A stretch of 10,018 nt of DNA from JAYEJW01 sp034716535 (GCA_034716535.1 JAYEJW010000364.1:1-10018); one strand, 5' to 3'; shown: positions 1 through 7,448, counted from the first letter of the stretch. The notes: generated from the sequence alone by a model not told the origin. Translations and numbers: made by a program.

Positions 1-79
1 CTCCTCTTCCTTACAGGTGCAGCGGGAGTTTCTTCGGGCACCCTTGCCTTCGCCTACATGTTCCCTTCTCCCAAGGGCC

Positions 80-2878
80 ATGGCTGGACTTGCACCAGCT
101 AGCCGGCGAGCATGCCGGTCACACATCCACTCGATTCCCTCGTTCCTGGTCCTGGGCTGGCTGACGGTCCAATCCGCGGTTGCGGGCTCCATCGGAGGCA
201 CGCTGTTCGCAGACCCCAATCGCAACGGCTCCATGGACGCCGGCGAGGCCCCGATTCCCGGCCTGCGTATCGGGGTATTGGGATCCGACGGTTTCGTACT
301 GCGACAGACGAGATCAGGCGCCGACGGAACCTTCCTCTTCTCCGGCCTGCCGGATGGAGACTACGTCGTTTCGGTTCTGACCGGGAGTCGCTTCCGGGCC
401 ACCCACCCGTTGCGCGCCGCCGATATCCCGCCCATCGATCTTCCCTTCGGTCGTCCACGCTACTCGGCGATGCCGGGCTTGGTACCGAATCTGTACCGGG
501 CTTCACGAGCGGGCACCGACTTTCGGCATGTGGCCCTGGGGGACTCCATCGGATTCGGCTTCAACTTCTGCGGATCGCTGCTGGGCGAGGACGGCTATAT
601 CGAGCCGACCACCGAGCGCCTGCGCCGCACCACCCCCGTACCGGTCATCACCGACAAACAGGCGATTCCCGGCGATGAGACCGCGGACCTCCTGGATCCG
701 GACTTCGATATCCTCCAGGGCTTCAATGATGTCTTCAACACTATCGACAAGAATGCTCCCCTCGTGTCCATCTCCATTGGGGGCAATGACTTCCTCGGAG
801 CGGAGGACGGCGGTGACGCCGCCGTCGCCGCGGCCTTGGTCATCGCCCGCAAGAACCTGCAGGAGATCCTCTCCACACTGGTCAGTGAGCTGCCCGCGGC
901 GGACGTGGAGATCAACAGCCTCTACGACAATCGGGAGGGCGAGGACGCACTGCACAACCTGTGGGCGCCGATCTGGAATCAGGTGGTCAGGGAATTGGCC
1001 TGGGGCCAGGAGCACCGAGTAACGGTCGCCGAGGTCTACCCAGAATACGCCCATGACGAGGGCGGCGAATTGCGCGGGGAGACTGGCCTGATCTGCCACG
1101 ACTTTTTCGGGCTGGACGGGATCCATCCCACGAATCGCGGCTACGACGTGCACGAGCAGAAGCTCTGGCAGGCATTCGGAGGCGTCAGTCTGGCCGGCGA
1201 CGAACGGCTCGACTTCGATCTTGGTTTCCTTCCCTTGACGATTCGAGCGGCCGCCTCCGAGTCGGACGCCATCAGTGGCGAGATTCAAAGCCCTGAAGCG
1301 GGCGCGATGCCCGACGGCATCGGGGCCCTGGTGTCGGCGGACAATGCCGAGCTTCGACTCGGCAACTTCCTTCCCGCCAGCACGCCGCCGACAGAGCTGG
1401 GCCATGCCGTCTTGAGGATCCGTTACCGGACCACCGCCGCCCCTCTGGACGATCTCTATGTCTTCGAGGCATCCATCGACGGCACCTTCAATCCGCCCGG
1501 CTCGACTCCCGCCACCTGGAATACCATCATCCCGATCGTAGGCTCAGCCGGAAACGGGGGCGCCGAGCCGCTCGCCTTCCCGGACCAACCCGACTTCCGT
1601 ATCGTCTCCGCGCCCCTGTACCTGGGAGGCCCAACCACGGGCGTCGGGACCCTGACCTGGGAGGACCTGAGGACGCTGTGGGTACGGGTGGTCACCCTCC
1701 CTACCGGTATCCCCGATGGCTATTCCCTCGAATGGGACGGCGCCTGGGTCGAGATCTTCGGGATCCCCTCCGGCGCGGACCCGCAGGCCGCGGAGGGACT
1801 GGGGATCATCGCAAGCGCGCTCGAGCGGAGAGACCACTTGGGTCGGCTCCTTGCTCGCGAGCCGGATGAGGCGAGGGCGGAGGTCTCCTCCGGCCTGGCG
1901 AGTAACCCCGACGACGAGATCCTGGCCTCCTTCCTCGCCGAGATCTGCTCCACCGAGGACGCACCACTCGTCCGCCGGCTCCTCGGTTCAGGGTCCGCTC
2001 CGGTCCGCGACCACGCCGTACGCGCAGTGGGATGCGTTCCCGAGCCGAATCGGTCTCAACTCCTCGGGGAAGCCGCGAGCGATCCGGCGACCCGGGTCCG
2101 GCTGGCCGCGGCACGCGAGCTCGCCCTGAGCTCCGATTCCGCGTCCCTTCTGGGCCGGCTCGCCGCCGATCCGGACGCTCGGGTGCGGCGGCTGGGAATC
2201 CGGGGCCTTGCCCGTCTCGAGGGGACCGACGAGGCGCTCGACCAGGCCCTCGACAATGATCCCGACGCAGCGGTTCGTGTTGAGGCGGCCGCCGGCCTCC
2301 TGGAAGGGGGGAACGACGCCGGCGTCGAGCTTCTGTTCGATGCCTTGGTCGCGTCACCGCCGTCGGTACGCGCGCGTGACGTCCTTGCCCGGCGCGCGGC
2401 GGAGCACCCCAGAGTCGTTGCGGCGTTGGAGGATCCGGATCCTCGTGCGCGCGCCTGGGCCGCCTGGCTTGTCGGACACTCGAAACAGCCCACGCCGAGC
2501 CTGCTGCAGTCTTTGCGGCAACTCCTGGCGAATGACGAGGTCAGGGCCCAGGTCGGCGCCATGGACGCCCTCTCGCGACTCGGTGACAGTGAATCTGCAG
2601 CGCTCATCGCCCGCCTCACCGCAGACCATCGGCTCGCGGTCAACGCCGTCGAGGCCCTCGGTCGCCTCCCGGGCCCAACCAGCCTTCAAGCCTTGGCGGA
2701 GATCGCCGGATCGAGCACCTTGCCGACGACGGCACGGCAACAAGCCGCAAGGACCCTTGCCCTGGCCGCGACACCCGGCAACGCGTCCCTTTTGAAATCG
2801 CTGACGGAAAGCTCCGACACACGAGTTCGACGGCTCGCGGAGTCTGGAATGCGTCGCCTTCAACAGGAAGCGAGATAG
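80..2878 (+). CDS. Secreted SGNH/GDSL hydrolase with N-terminal SdrD_B-like domain and C-terminal HEAT repeats
   Basis: Predicted exported hydrolase (esterase/lipase-like) of 932 residues; the substrate is unknown. Residues 1-35 form a signal peptide: a basic segment with Arg-Arg, a hydrophobic core, and a likely cut after SAVA. Residues 36-99 match the SdrD_B/Cna-B type fold, with a DPNRNGSMDAGE calcium-loop-like segment and a DGDYVVSV end. The SGNH domain follows: GDS with nucleophile Ser156, block II Gly198, GGND with Asn236, and DGIH with Asp346 and His349, so the catalytic set is complete. Residues about 389-563 look beta-rich and are unassigned. From about 580 to the end run HEAT-like helical repeats with recurring DPxxxVRxxA units. 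The ATG at 80 is chosen because it puts the signal peptide at the N-terminus. The frame is open to the window edge, with a GTG at 17, so the start is uncertain. Hydrolase fold is confident; biological role is not. Confidence 0.85.
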   Translation: MAGLAPASRRACRSHIHSIPSFLVLGWLTVQSAVAGSIGGTLFADPNRNGSMDAGEAPIPGLRIGVLGSDGFVLRQTRSGADGTFLFSGLPDGDYVVSVLTGSRFRATHPLRAADIPPIDLPFGRPRYSAMPGLVPNLYRASRAGTDFRHVALGDSIGFGFNFCGSLLGEDGYIEPTTERLRRTTPVPVITDKQAIPGDETADLLDPDFDILQGFNDVFNTIDKNAPLVSISIGGNDFLGAEDGGDAAVAAALVIARKNLQEILSTLVSELPAADVEINSLYDNREGEDALHNLWAPIWNQVVRELAWGQEHRVTVAEVYPEYAHDEGGELRGETGLICHDFFGLDGIHPTNRGYDVHEQKLWQAFGGVSLAGDERLDFDLGFLPLTIRAAASESDAISGEIQSPEAGAMPDGIGALVSADNAELRLGNFLPASTPPTELGHAVLRIRYRTTAAPLDDLYVFEASIDGTFNPPGSTPATWNTIIPIVGSAGNGGAEPLAFPDQPDFRIVSAPLYLGGPTTGVGTLTWEDLRTLWVRVVTLPTGIPDGYSLEWDGAWVEIFGIPSGADPQAAEGLGIIASALERRDHLGRLLAREPDEARAEVSSGLASNPDDEILASFLAEICSTEDAPLVRRLLGSGSAPVRDHAVRAVGCVPEPNRSQLLGEAASDPATRVRLAAARELALSSDSASLLGRLAADPDARVRRLGIRGLARLEGTDEALDQALDNDPDAAVRVEAAAGLLEGGNDAGVELLFDALVASPPSVRARDVLARRAAEHPRVVAALEDPDPRARAWAAWLVGHSKQPTPSLLQSLRQLLANDEVRAQVGAMDALSRLGDSESAALIARLTADHRLAVNAVEALGRLPGPTSLQALAEIAGSSTLPTTARQQAARTLALAATPGNASLLKSLTESSDTRVRRLAESGMRRLQQEAR

Positions 2879-2881
2879 ATT

Positions 2882-2920
2882 TCGGCCAGGGCCGAGAATT
2901 TGTGACCCTTTTGTTACAAA
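2882..2920 (+). terminator. Possible weak terminator after the SGNH hydrolase gene
   Basis: Two adjacent hairpins start four bases after the TAG stop. The first pairs TCGGCC (2882-2887) with GGCCGA (2890-2895) around a two-base centre, so the effective stem is about five pairs. The second pairs TTTGTGAC (2899-2906) with GTTACAAA (2913-2920), with one G-U wobble and a CCTTTT loop. Position suits transcript termination, but neither hairpin is followed by a clear U-tract. Confidence 0.3.
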
Positions 2921-3197
2921 GGTGGGCCTGCACCCTCTGCGGGAGTCGCTACCTTGACTGATTTCGAGGGCTTGGTCCTTGCCGAATTGGATTAGAAGGC
3001 TTTTTGACTAAATGAATCAAAAATCACACCGGGGACGGTTTCTCTCGGCGCAATACCGGTTATTATTGGGCTCACGATGTCTCTTTGTGCCGTCCCGGGT
3101 GATCAGCCACTGGTTGAATGATCGCGGGACAGGGCAAGCGGGATGTCGGAAGTTTGATGGCGGCAGGGATTCCCGGAACCAGGGCCGAAAGCTTCCT

Positions 3198-3220
3198 ACG
3201 CGAATGTATGCGTATCGCGT
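3198..3220. promoter_or_regulatory. Short inverted repeat upstream of the DUF2934 gene
   Basis: ACGCGA at 3198-3203 is repeated inverted as TCGCGT at 3215-3220, a perfect 6-bp dyad with an 11-base centre. It lies about 70 bases before the start of the Lys/Ala/Pro-rich gene. The spacing would suit an operator half-site pair, but a 6-bp dyad can arise by chance in GC-rich DNA. Confidence 0.2.
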
Positions 3221-3291
3221 TGCGGCCGCCGGATTTCTTTGTTGAACAGGTAGATTAAGGAACGCCGATCCGTAACCCAAGAGGCGAGTGA

Positions 3292-3843
3292 GTGACGATG
3301 GCAGACGACGAAAAGAAGATCGTGACCAAGAAGACACCGGTCCGACCGGTTACCACCAAGAAAGCGGTAGCCAAGAAGGCTGCCGCAAAGAAGTCAGTCG
3401 CCAAGAAAGCGGCGACGAAAAATGCGGTCGCCGAGAAGACCGCAAGCAGGAAGGTGACGACAACGAAGAAGGTCGTCACAAAGAAATCGCCGACCCCTGT
3501 TGCCCCGAAGCCGAAAGCCGCTCCCCCTCCACCTGCAGCAACAGCACGTCCGAAGCCCGCGCCGACACCTGCAGCTCCGCGCCCGAGAACGCCCCCGAAA
3601 CCGGCGGCGGCTGCGCCGCGGCCGAAAACCGCTGCAACACCGCCCCCCGCCGCTCCTCTGGCCGAAAAACCGGTCGACCTAGGCCGACCCGCGGCGGCGA
3701 CCCCAGAAGAGCGAGACGCCATGATCCGCGAGACCGCTTACTTCAAGGCGGAGAAGCGTAACTTCGACCCGGCTTACGACGCCCAGAATTGGGCAGAAGC
3801 TGAGCGCGAAGTCGACCAACGGTTGCGCAAAGGCGGCGCTTGA
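3292..3843 (+). CDS. Lys/Ala/Pro-rich histone H1-like protein with C-terminal DUF2934 module
   Basis: Predicted 183-residue, strongly basic, largely disordered protein. Residues about 8-65 are Lys/Ala/Thr repeats (KKAVAKKAAAKKSVAKK style) like bacterial histone H1-like and AlgP-type tails. Residues about 66-125 are Pro/Ala-rich with scattered Lys/Arg. The last 45 or so residues resemble DUF2934: a helix with RETAYFKAEKRNFDP, then a WAEAEREVDQRL segment. The basic tail suggests DNA or polyanion binding; this is inference, and DUF2934 has no established function. The GTG at 3292 is chosen because AAGAGG (3279-3284) sits 7 nt upstream. ATG 3298, two codons later, is also possible. The gene stands alone, convergent with the operon to its right. 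Low complexity makes homology to true H1 unreliable. Confidence 0.8.
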   Translation: MTMADDEKKIVTKKTPVRPVTTKKAVAKKAAAKKSVAKKAATKNAVAEKTASRKVTTTKKVVTKKSPTPVAPKPKAAPPPPAATARPKPAPTPAAPRPRTPPKPAAAAPRPKTAATPPPAAPLAEKPVDLGRPAAATPEERDAMIRETAYFKAEKRNFDPAYDAQNWAEAEREVDQRLRKGGA

Positions 3844-3850
3844 GCCAGAC

Positions 3851-3870
3851 GCCGGACCGAAGGGTCCGGC
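3851..3870 (+). terminator. Intrinsic terminator hairpin after the DUF2934 gene
   Basis: GCCGGACC (3851-3858) pairs perfectly with GGTCCGGC (3863-3870) around a GAAG loop, starting 7 bases after the TGA stop. The following plus-strand sequence is pyrimidine-rich (CCCCCTCTGTTCTGTT) but not a clean T-run. On the minus strand nothing T-rich follows, so the hairpin fits the plus-strand gene best. It could still act as an RNA end structure for the convergent operon, whose last stop is at 3971. Confidence 0.55.
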
Positions 3871-3970
3871 ACCCCCTCTGTTCTGTTCGTAGCGGGAAAC
3901 CCTGCGGCTCACCGGGAGAGGACCTGGGGGGGATTCCCGCGCGCAGCGGACGGTCGCTCTGCCTCGGAGA

Positions 3971-4480
3971 TCAGACCCCGCCCGAGTGGACGGTCTCGTA
4001 GTAGAGCTTCTCGAGCTCTTGCTTGTGCTTGGTCTCTTCGTTCGCCAGGTATTCGAACAGCTCCTTGATGGGCCCCGGCGCGGTGCTGTCCGCGAGCGCC
4101 CGATAATGCTCCATCGCAATGTGCTCGCGGCCCATCGCGTACTGCAAGACCGCCTGATCGTCAGGCTTCTCGCCCAGATCGGGCAAGTGGATGCAATCGG
4201 AAAACTTGCCGTCGGTGGCCGGCGTATCCACTTTCGCCTGGATCTGCTCTTCGATATCCTTGCGTTGCGACAGGCCCGTAAACAGATCGAAGTGCTGCTG
4301 CTCCTCCTGGGCGAGCTCTTCAACGAGCCATCGGAAATTCTTGCTGACCTTGGGGATCAGATCGGAATAGAAGTCTCGTGCGCTCTCCTCGAAAGATGAG
4401 GCCACTTCCAAGATCTCCTTCAGCGTCTTCTTCGAGCGGATCCGCTCGTAACTGCTCTCGGCGCCTTCGATGTCGCTCAT
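3971..4480 (-). CDS. Rubrerythrin/ferritin-like di-iron protein
   Basis: A 169-residue four-helix ferritin-like protein resembling the erythrin domain of rubrerythrins, without a rubredoxin domain. Predicted di-iron ligands appear in two similar halves. The first half has ExxAxxFY with Glu31 and ExxH with Glu60/His63. The second has ExxAxxxHY with Glu119 and ExxH with Glu149/His152. The family typically reduces peroxide or handles iron in anaerobes and microaerophiles; which applies here is not visible. The start ATG overlaps the upstream stop as ATGA, with AAGGAA (4489-4494) 8 nt before it. It is the last gene of the Nuo/Mbx-like operon. Coupling suggests it protects the oxygen-sensitive Fe-S complex, takes electrons from it, or is a dedicated accessory. 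With no rubredoxin domain it needs an external electron donor. Confidence 0.85.
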   Translation of the reverse strand: MSDIEGAESSYERIRSKKTLKEILEVASSFEESARDFYSDLIPKVSKNFRWLVEELAQEEQQHFDLFTGLSQRKDIEEQIQAKVDTPATDGKFSDCIHLPDLGEKPDDQAVLQYAMGREHIAMEHYRALADSTAPGPIKELFEYLANEETKHKQELEKLYYETVHSGGV

Positions 4481-6306
4481 GCCGCTTGTTCCTTCACCGA
4501 TAGAAACTCACTGATACTCGCCGCTACCCGGTGACCGTCCGCCACGGCGGAAACCACGTCGGGACCGCGCACCATGTCGCCTGCGGCCCAGAGCCAGGGC
4601 TCTGAGGTACGCCCGCTCTCGTCCACTTTAAGGCGTCCGCGGCTCCACTCCAGCTGCTCCTTGAGGGCTTCCCCGAGAAGCTCCACGTTTGCGCCTTGGC
4701 CGATGGCCTCTATGATCATCTCGCCCTCATGGACCTGCTCATCGGCCTCGTCGAAAGAGGGCGAGAACCGACCCTTCTCGTCAAAGATGGAGAGCACCTT
4801 CCAGGTCCTCAGGCCCTCGACCCTAGCATCCCCGACCAGCACCTGTTGAGGCCCACGGGCGTCCAGGATGGCGATTCCCTCCTCGAGAGATTCTTCCACT
4901 TCGTCGGGGTCGGCCAGGAAGTGCGCCCGGTCTTCCAGCGCCGTGAGCGTGACGCGCACCTCCCCGTAGCGCTGTTTCTGCAGCCGTGCCATGGTGCGGG
5001 CGATGTCCATTGCCACGTTGCCGCCACCGATGACGACCGTGGTCTCCGGCACGGGCACCGAGTCGCCGGCGGCGACGGAGCGCAGCAGATCGACCGCACG
5101 GTAAACACCTTCGTGATCGCTGCCAGGGACGCGGGTCGAGCGCCCCATCCAGAGACCGATGGACAGAAGCACGGCGTCGAAGCCCTGCCGCATCTCCTCC
5201 ATGCTGATGTCTGTACCGACCCGGGTGTTGTACTGGATCTTGACCCCCAGGGAGGCAATCACGTCCACGTCCCGGTCCAGCATCCCGGCTGGCAAGCGAT
5301 AATAAGGGATGCCGTAACGCGTCATGCCGCCGGGCTCGGCCTGAGCCTCGTACACCGTCACCTCGTGCCCCTGTCTGACCAGATCGAAAGCGGCGGTGAG
5401 TCCGGCAGGACCGGCGCCCACGATCGCCACCCGTTTACCCGTGATGTAGCTCGCCTTGCCCTCCGCCGCGATCTCCTTCACCCGCTCGTGGCCGACCTTG
5501 TCCATTGCGTAGCGCTTTAACCAGCGGATGGCAATGGGCGTACCCCGGTGCCCCACCGAGCATGCGGTCTCGCAGCGATGGGTGCAGATGCGTCCGCAGG
5601 TATGGGCAAAGGGGTTGGTACGGTAGATCTCGCGCACCGCCTCTTCCGGATCGCCCTTCCAGAGCGCGCGGATGTATTCCGGGGCGTGCATGTGGGTCGG
5701 GCAGGCATCGTGGCACATGCCGCACTGGACGCAGCGGGAGGCCTCGATGATGGCCTGATTGTCCGTATAGCCGGTGACGATCTCGTCGAAGTTCTCGATG
5801 CGGGACGCGGGGGGCGCCTCCTCCATGGGCTCCCGCTCGAGGGCTACGAGGTCCGCATCGTCGGACTTGGCCCAACCATGCCCGAAGTACTTACCATGGA
5901 TACCCTTCGAGTCGGGGAGGATGAAATAGCTGCCGAGCTCGCTGTCGAGGCAGGTGTGCACATATTCCCGGGATAGGGAGATGGATCCCGTGGGACACAG
6001 GTCCACGCACAGGGCGCACCAGCAGCAACGCCCGTAGTCGATGGCCGGACGCAGGTTACGAACGCCTTTTTCCGGGTCCTCCGGCAGACCAGGCACCCTG
6101 ATCATCGTGATCGCGGCGTTGTCGCACACCTTTTGGCAGGTGCTGCATCCGATGCAGGTCTCCCAGTCGTTGAGATGAAATCCACGATAATTCGCCGACG
6201 CGGGCCGCGGGTCCAAAGGTACGGTAACCGGCTTGCCCGCGAAGAACGAGATGTTCTTGAGCGGATTGAGGATTCCACCCTTGTCCTTGTAATCGATGTC
6301 GCGCAT
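4477..6306 (-). CDS. Fusion of NuoI-like 2[4Fe-4S] ferredoxin and GltD-type FAD/NAD(P)H oxidoreductase
   Basis: A 609-residue protein joining two modules. Residues about 1-165 are NuoI/MbxN-like: CxxCxxCxxxC at 51/54/57/61 and CxxCxxCxxxCP at 94/97/100/104. Residues about 170-605 are GltD/NfnL-like: Cys192/195/198/202, then Cys237/241/245/249, then the FAD site GAGPAG (297-302) with Glu320. The pyridine-nucleotide site GGGN follows (427-430), and AAGD (574-577) closes the FAD site. Up to four [4Fe-4S] clusters and one FAD are predicted. The likely role is moving electrons between NAD(P)H and the NuoB-like subunit, in place of NuoEFG. At 456-459 the sequence is A-L-E-D where GltD has Y-R-R-D, which hints at NADH over NADPH. 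Start ATG overlaps the NuoD stop as TGATG, preceded by GGAGGTGG. The stop overlaps the ferritin-like gene as ATGA. Confidence 0.9.
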   Translation of the reverse strand: MRDIDYKDKGGILNPLKNISFFAGKPVTVPLDPRPASANYRGFHLNDWETCIGCSTCQKVCDNAAITMIRVPGLPEDPEKGVRNLRPAIDYGRCCWCALCVDLCPTGSISLSREYVHTCLDSELGSYFILPDSKGIHGKYFGHGWAKSDDADLVALEREPMEEAPPASRIENFDEIVTGYTDNQAIIEASRCVQCGMCHDACPTHMHAPEYIRALWKGDPEEAVREIYRTNPFAHTCGRICTHRCETACSVGHRGTPIAIRWLKRYAMDKVGHERVKEIAAEGKASYITGKRVAIVGAGPAGLTAAFDLVRQGHEVTVYEAQAEPGGMTRYGIPYYRLPAGMLDRDVDVIASLGVKIQYNTRVGTDISMEEMRQGFDAVLLSIGLWMGRSTRVPGSDHEGVYRAVDLLRSVAAGDSVPVPETTVVIGGGNVAMDIARTMARLQKQRYGEVRVTLTALEDRAHFLADPDEVEESLEEGIAILDARGPQQVLVGDARVEGLRTWKVLSIFDEKGRFSPSFDEADEQVHEGEMIIEAIGQGANVELLGEALKEQLEWSRGRLKVDESGRTSEPWLWAAGDMVRGPDVVSAVADGHRVAASISEFLSVKEQAA

Positions 6307-7448
6307 CAGCGATCCACCTCCGGGGGGCAGGCGTCGAGGGAGAACATGATCTGGGCTACGTCTTCAATCCGGGCACCGACGGAAAGATTCTCCAGGACCT
6401 GCACGGCGTGCATCTGTGAAGGCCCGCGGACGTGGGTGCGATAGGGCTTCTCGCTTCCATCCGATACAACGTACCAGGCAAGCTCGCCCTTGGAGGACTC
6501 GGTCCGGACGTAAGTCGAGCCTGCGGGGACGTTCCAGGCCAGCGGATTCGGGATGGGGCAGCGGATGGGGCCGGGGACCGAGGGCAGGCGCTCCACCACC
6601 TGGCGAACGATCCTAATGCTTTCGCCAAGCTCCATTCTCCGCACCAGCGCCCGCGCCCAGGCATCGCCGGCTTCTTCGGTTGGAATCGCGAACTCCATCT
6701 TGTCGTAGACCAGGTAGGGGTCGTCGCGCCGCACATCGAAGGCCAGCCCGGTGGCGCGCAGGTTGGGACCGGTGACGCCCCAGTCCAGGGCCTGCTGCTG
6801 GCTGATGACCCCAACGTCGCGGGCACGCTTGACGAATACCTGATTGGTGAACATCAGATTGTCGTAGTCCGGCAGACGTGACTCGATGTAATCGAGAGTA
6901 TCGGTCACACGCTCGAGGAAACCGTCCGGGATGTCGCGGCGCACCCCCCCGGGGATGTTGTAGATGTGGTAGACCCGTCCGCCGCAGAGTTCCTCGAACA
7001 GGTCGAGGATCAGGTCGCGGTCCGCTATGCCCCAGAACATCGGGGTATACATGCCCGTCGTGGCGGCATGCCCGCCGAAGGTGAACAGGTGGGCGGCGAG
7101 CCTCGAGAGCTCCAGCTGCATCACCCGCAGCCACTGGGCGCGCTCAGGCACCTCGAGACCGCACAGGTCCTCTACTGCCAGGGAGTAGCTGACCTCCATG
7201 GGCACCGGATCCGGAACGCAGATACGGGGCGTGATCGCGAGGTTCTGGATCCAGAGCCGCCCCTCCATGAGCTTTTCGAAGCCCCGGTGCAGGTAGCCGG
7301 CATCCGCTTTTCCCTCGATGACCCTGTCCCCGTGGAGCTTGAGCTTGAGGGCATAGTTTCCCTCGATCCCCGGATGATTGGGACCGATGTTGAGCTCGTA
7401 CTCGTTGCTCGGCGGCTGGCGCCTCGCTTCGTAGTTTTCAGGTCTCAT
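6306..7448 (-). CDS. nuoD: NuoD / 49-kDa / group 4 hydrogenase large-subunit-like protein with altered active site
   Basis: A 380-residue homologue of the complex I NuoD subunit and group 4 hydrogenase large subunits (MbhL/MbxL); the symbol is family-level only. Visible signatures are GPNHPGIEG at 22-30, GYLHRGFEKLME at 51-62, and a SLDACPPEVDR C-terminus that ends where NuoD ends, with no hydrogenase-type cleavable tail. The first hydrogenase CxxC is RICVPD (Cys77, Asp80). The last is Cys374 with Glu377. So [NiFe] binding by four Cys is not possible. Ungapped comparison with Thermus Nqo4 as remembered puts Glu29 at quinone-site His38, and Cys77/Val78 at Asp86/Tyr87, so standard quinone binding is also doubtful. 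ATG 7448 is chosen over upstream frames because GGAGAG lies 6 nt before it and homology begins at once. It overlaps the NuoC-like gene by 11 nt. Confidence 0.9.
   Translation of the reverse strand: MRPENYEARRQPPSNEYELNIGPNHPGIEGNYALKLKLHGDRVIEGKADAGYLHRGFEKLMEGRLWIQNLAITPRICVPDPVPMEVSYSLAVEDLCGLEVPERAQWLRVMQLELSRLAAHLFTFGGHAATTGMYTPMFWGIADRDLILDLFEELCGGRVYHIYNIPGGVRRDIPDGFLERVTDTLDYIESRLPDYDNLMFTNQVFVKRARDVGVISQQQALDWGVTGPNLRATGLAFDVRRDDPYLVYDKMEFAIPTEEAGDAWARALVRRMELGESIRIVRQVVERLPSVPGPIRCPIPNPLAWNVPAGSTYVRTESSKGELAWYVVSDGSEKPYRTHVRGPSQMHAVQVLENLSVGARIEDVAQIMFSLDACPPEVDR
6314..6321 (-). promoter_or_regulatory. Strong ribosome binding site for the NuoI-GltD fusion gene
   Basis: GGAGGTGG on the minus strand, 7 nt before the ATG at 6306. 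It lies inside the last codons of the NuoD-like gene and confirms the start that overlaps its stop. Confidence 0.75.

Larger units (their letters stand above)
2879..3291. other. Gene-free intergenic stretch
   Basis: This 413-base stretch separates the SGNH hydrolase from the DUF2934 gene. It is less GC-rich than its flanks, notably around 2990-3030 and 3055-3070. It holds two small hairpins just after the hydrolase stop (2882-2920) and a 6-bp dyad at 3198-3220. It should contain the promoter of the downstream gene, but no convincing -35/-10 pair was found. A TTGACT at 3004-3009 has no good -10 at the usual distance. A 77-codon open frame at 3012-3245 has no recognisable protein and is not called. 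Confidence 0.6.

Noticed and set aside
503..1405. A 300-codon minus-strand open frame
   Set aside because: It lies opposite the SGNH catalytic domain, whose motifs are intact, and its translation shows no recognisable domain; it is a shadow of GC-rich coding DNA.
3004..3066. A sigma-70-like promoter using TTGACT (3004-3009) or TATTAT (3061-3066)
   Set aside because: Neither element has a credible partner at 16-18 bases, so no promoter is called.
3012..3245. A 77-codon plus-strand frame in the intergenic stretch
   Set aside because: No Shine-Dalgarno, no recognisable domain, and an unstructured composition; a chance open frame is more likely.
3255..3722. A 155-codon minus-strand frame rich in Gly, Ala and Phe
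   Set aside because: It is the reverse reading of the Lys/Ala/Pro-rich repeat of the DUF2934 gene, which explains its low complexity.
4696..5520. A 274-codon plus-strand frame
   Set aside because: It is antisense to the FAD and nucleotide-binding region of the fusion gene and has no family signature of its own.
6306..7448. Calling the complex a group 4 [NiFe] hydrogenase
   Set aside because: The large subunit has only one cysteine at each CxxC site (Cys77, Cys374) and no cleavable C-terminal tail, so it cannot bind the [NiFe] centre in the normal way.
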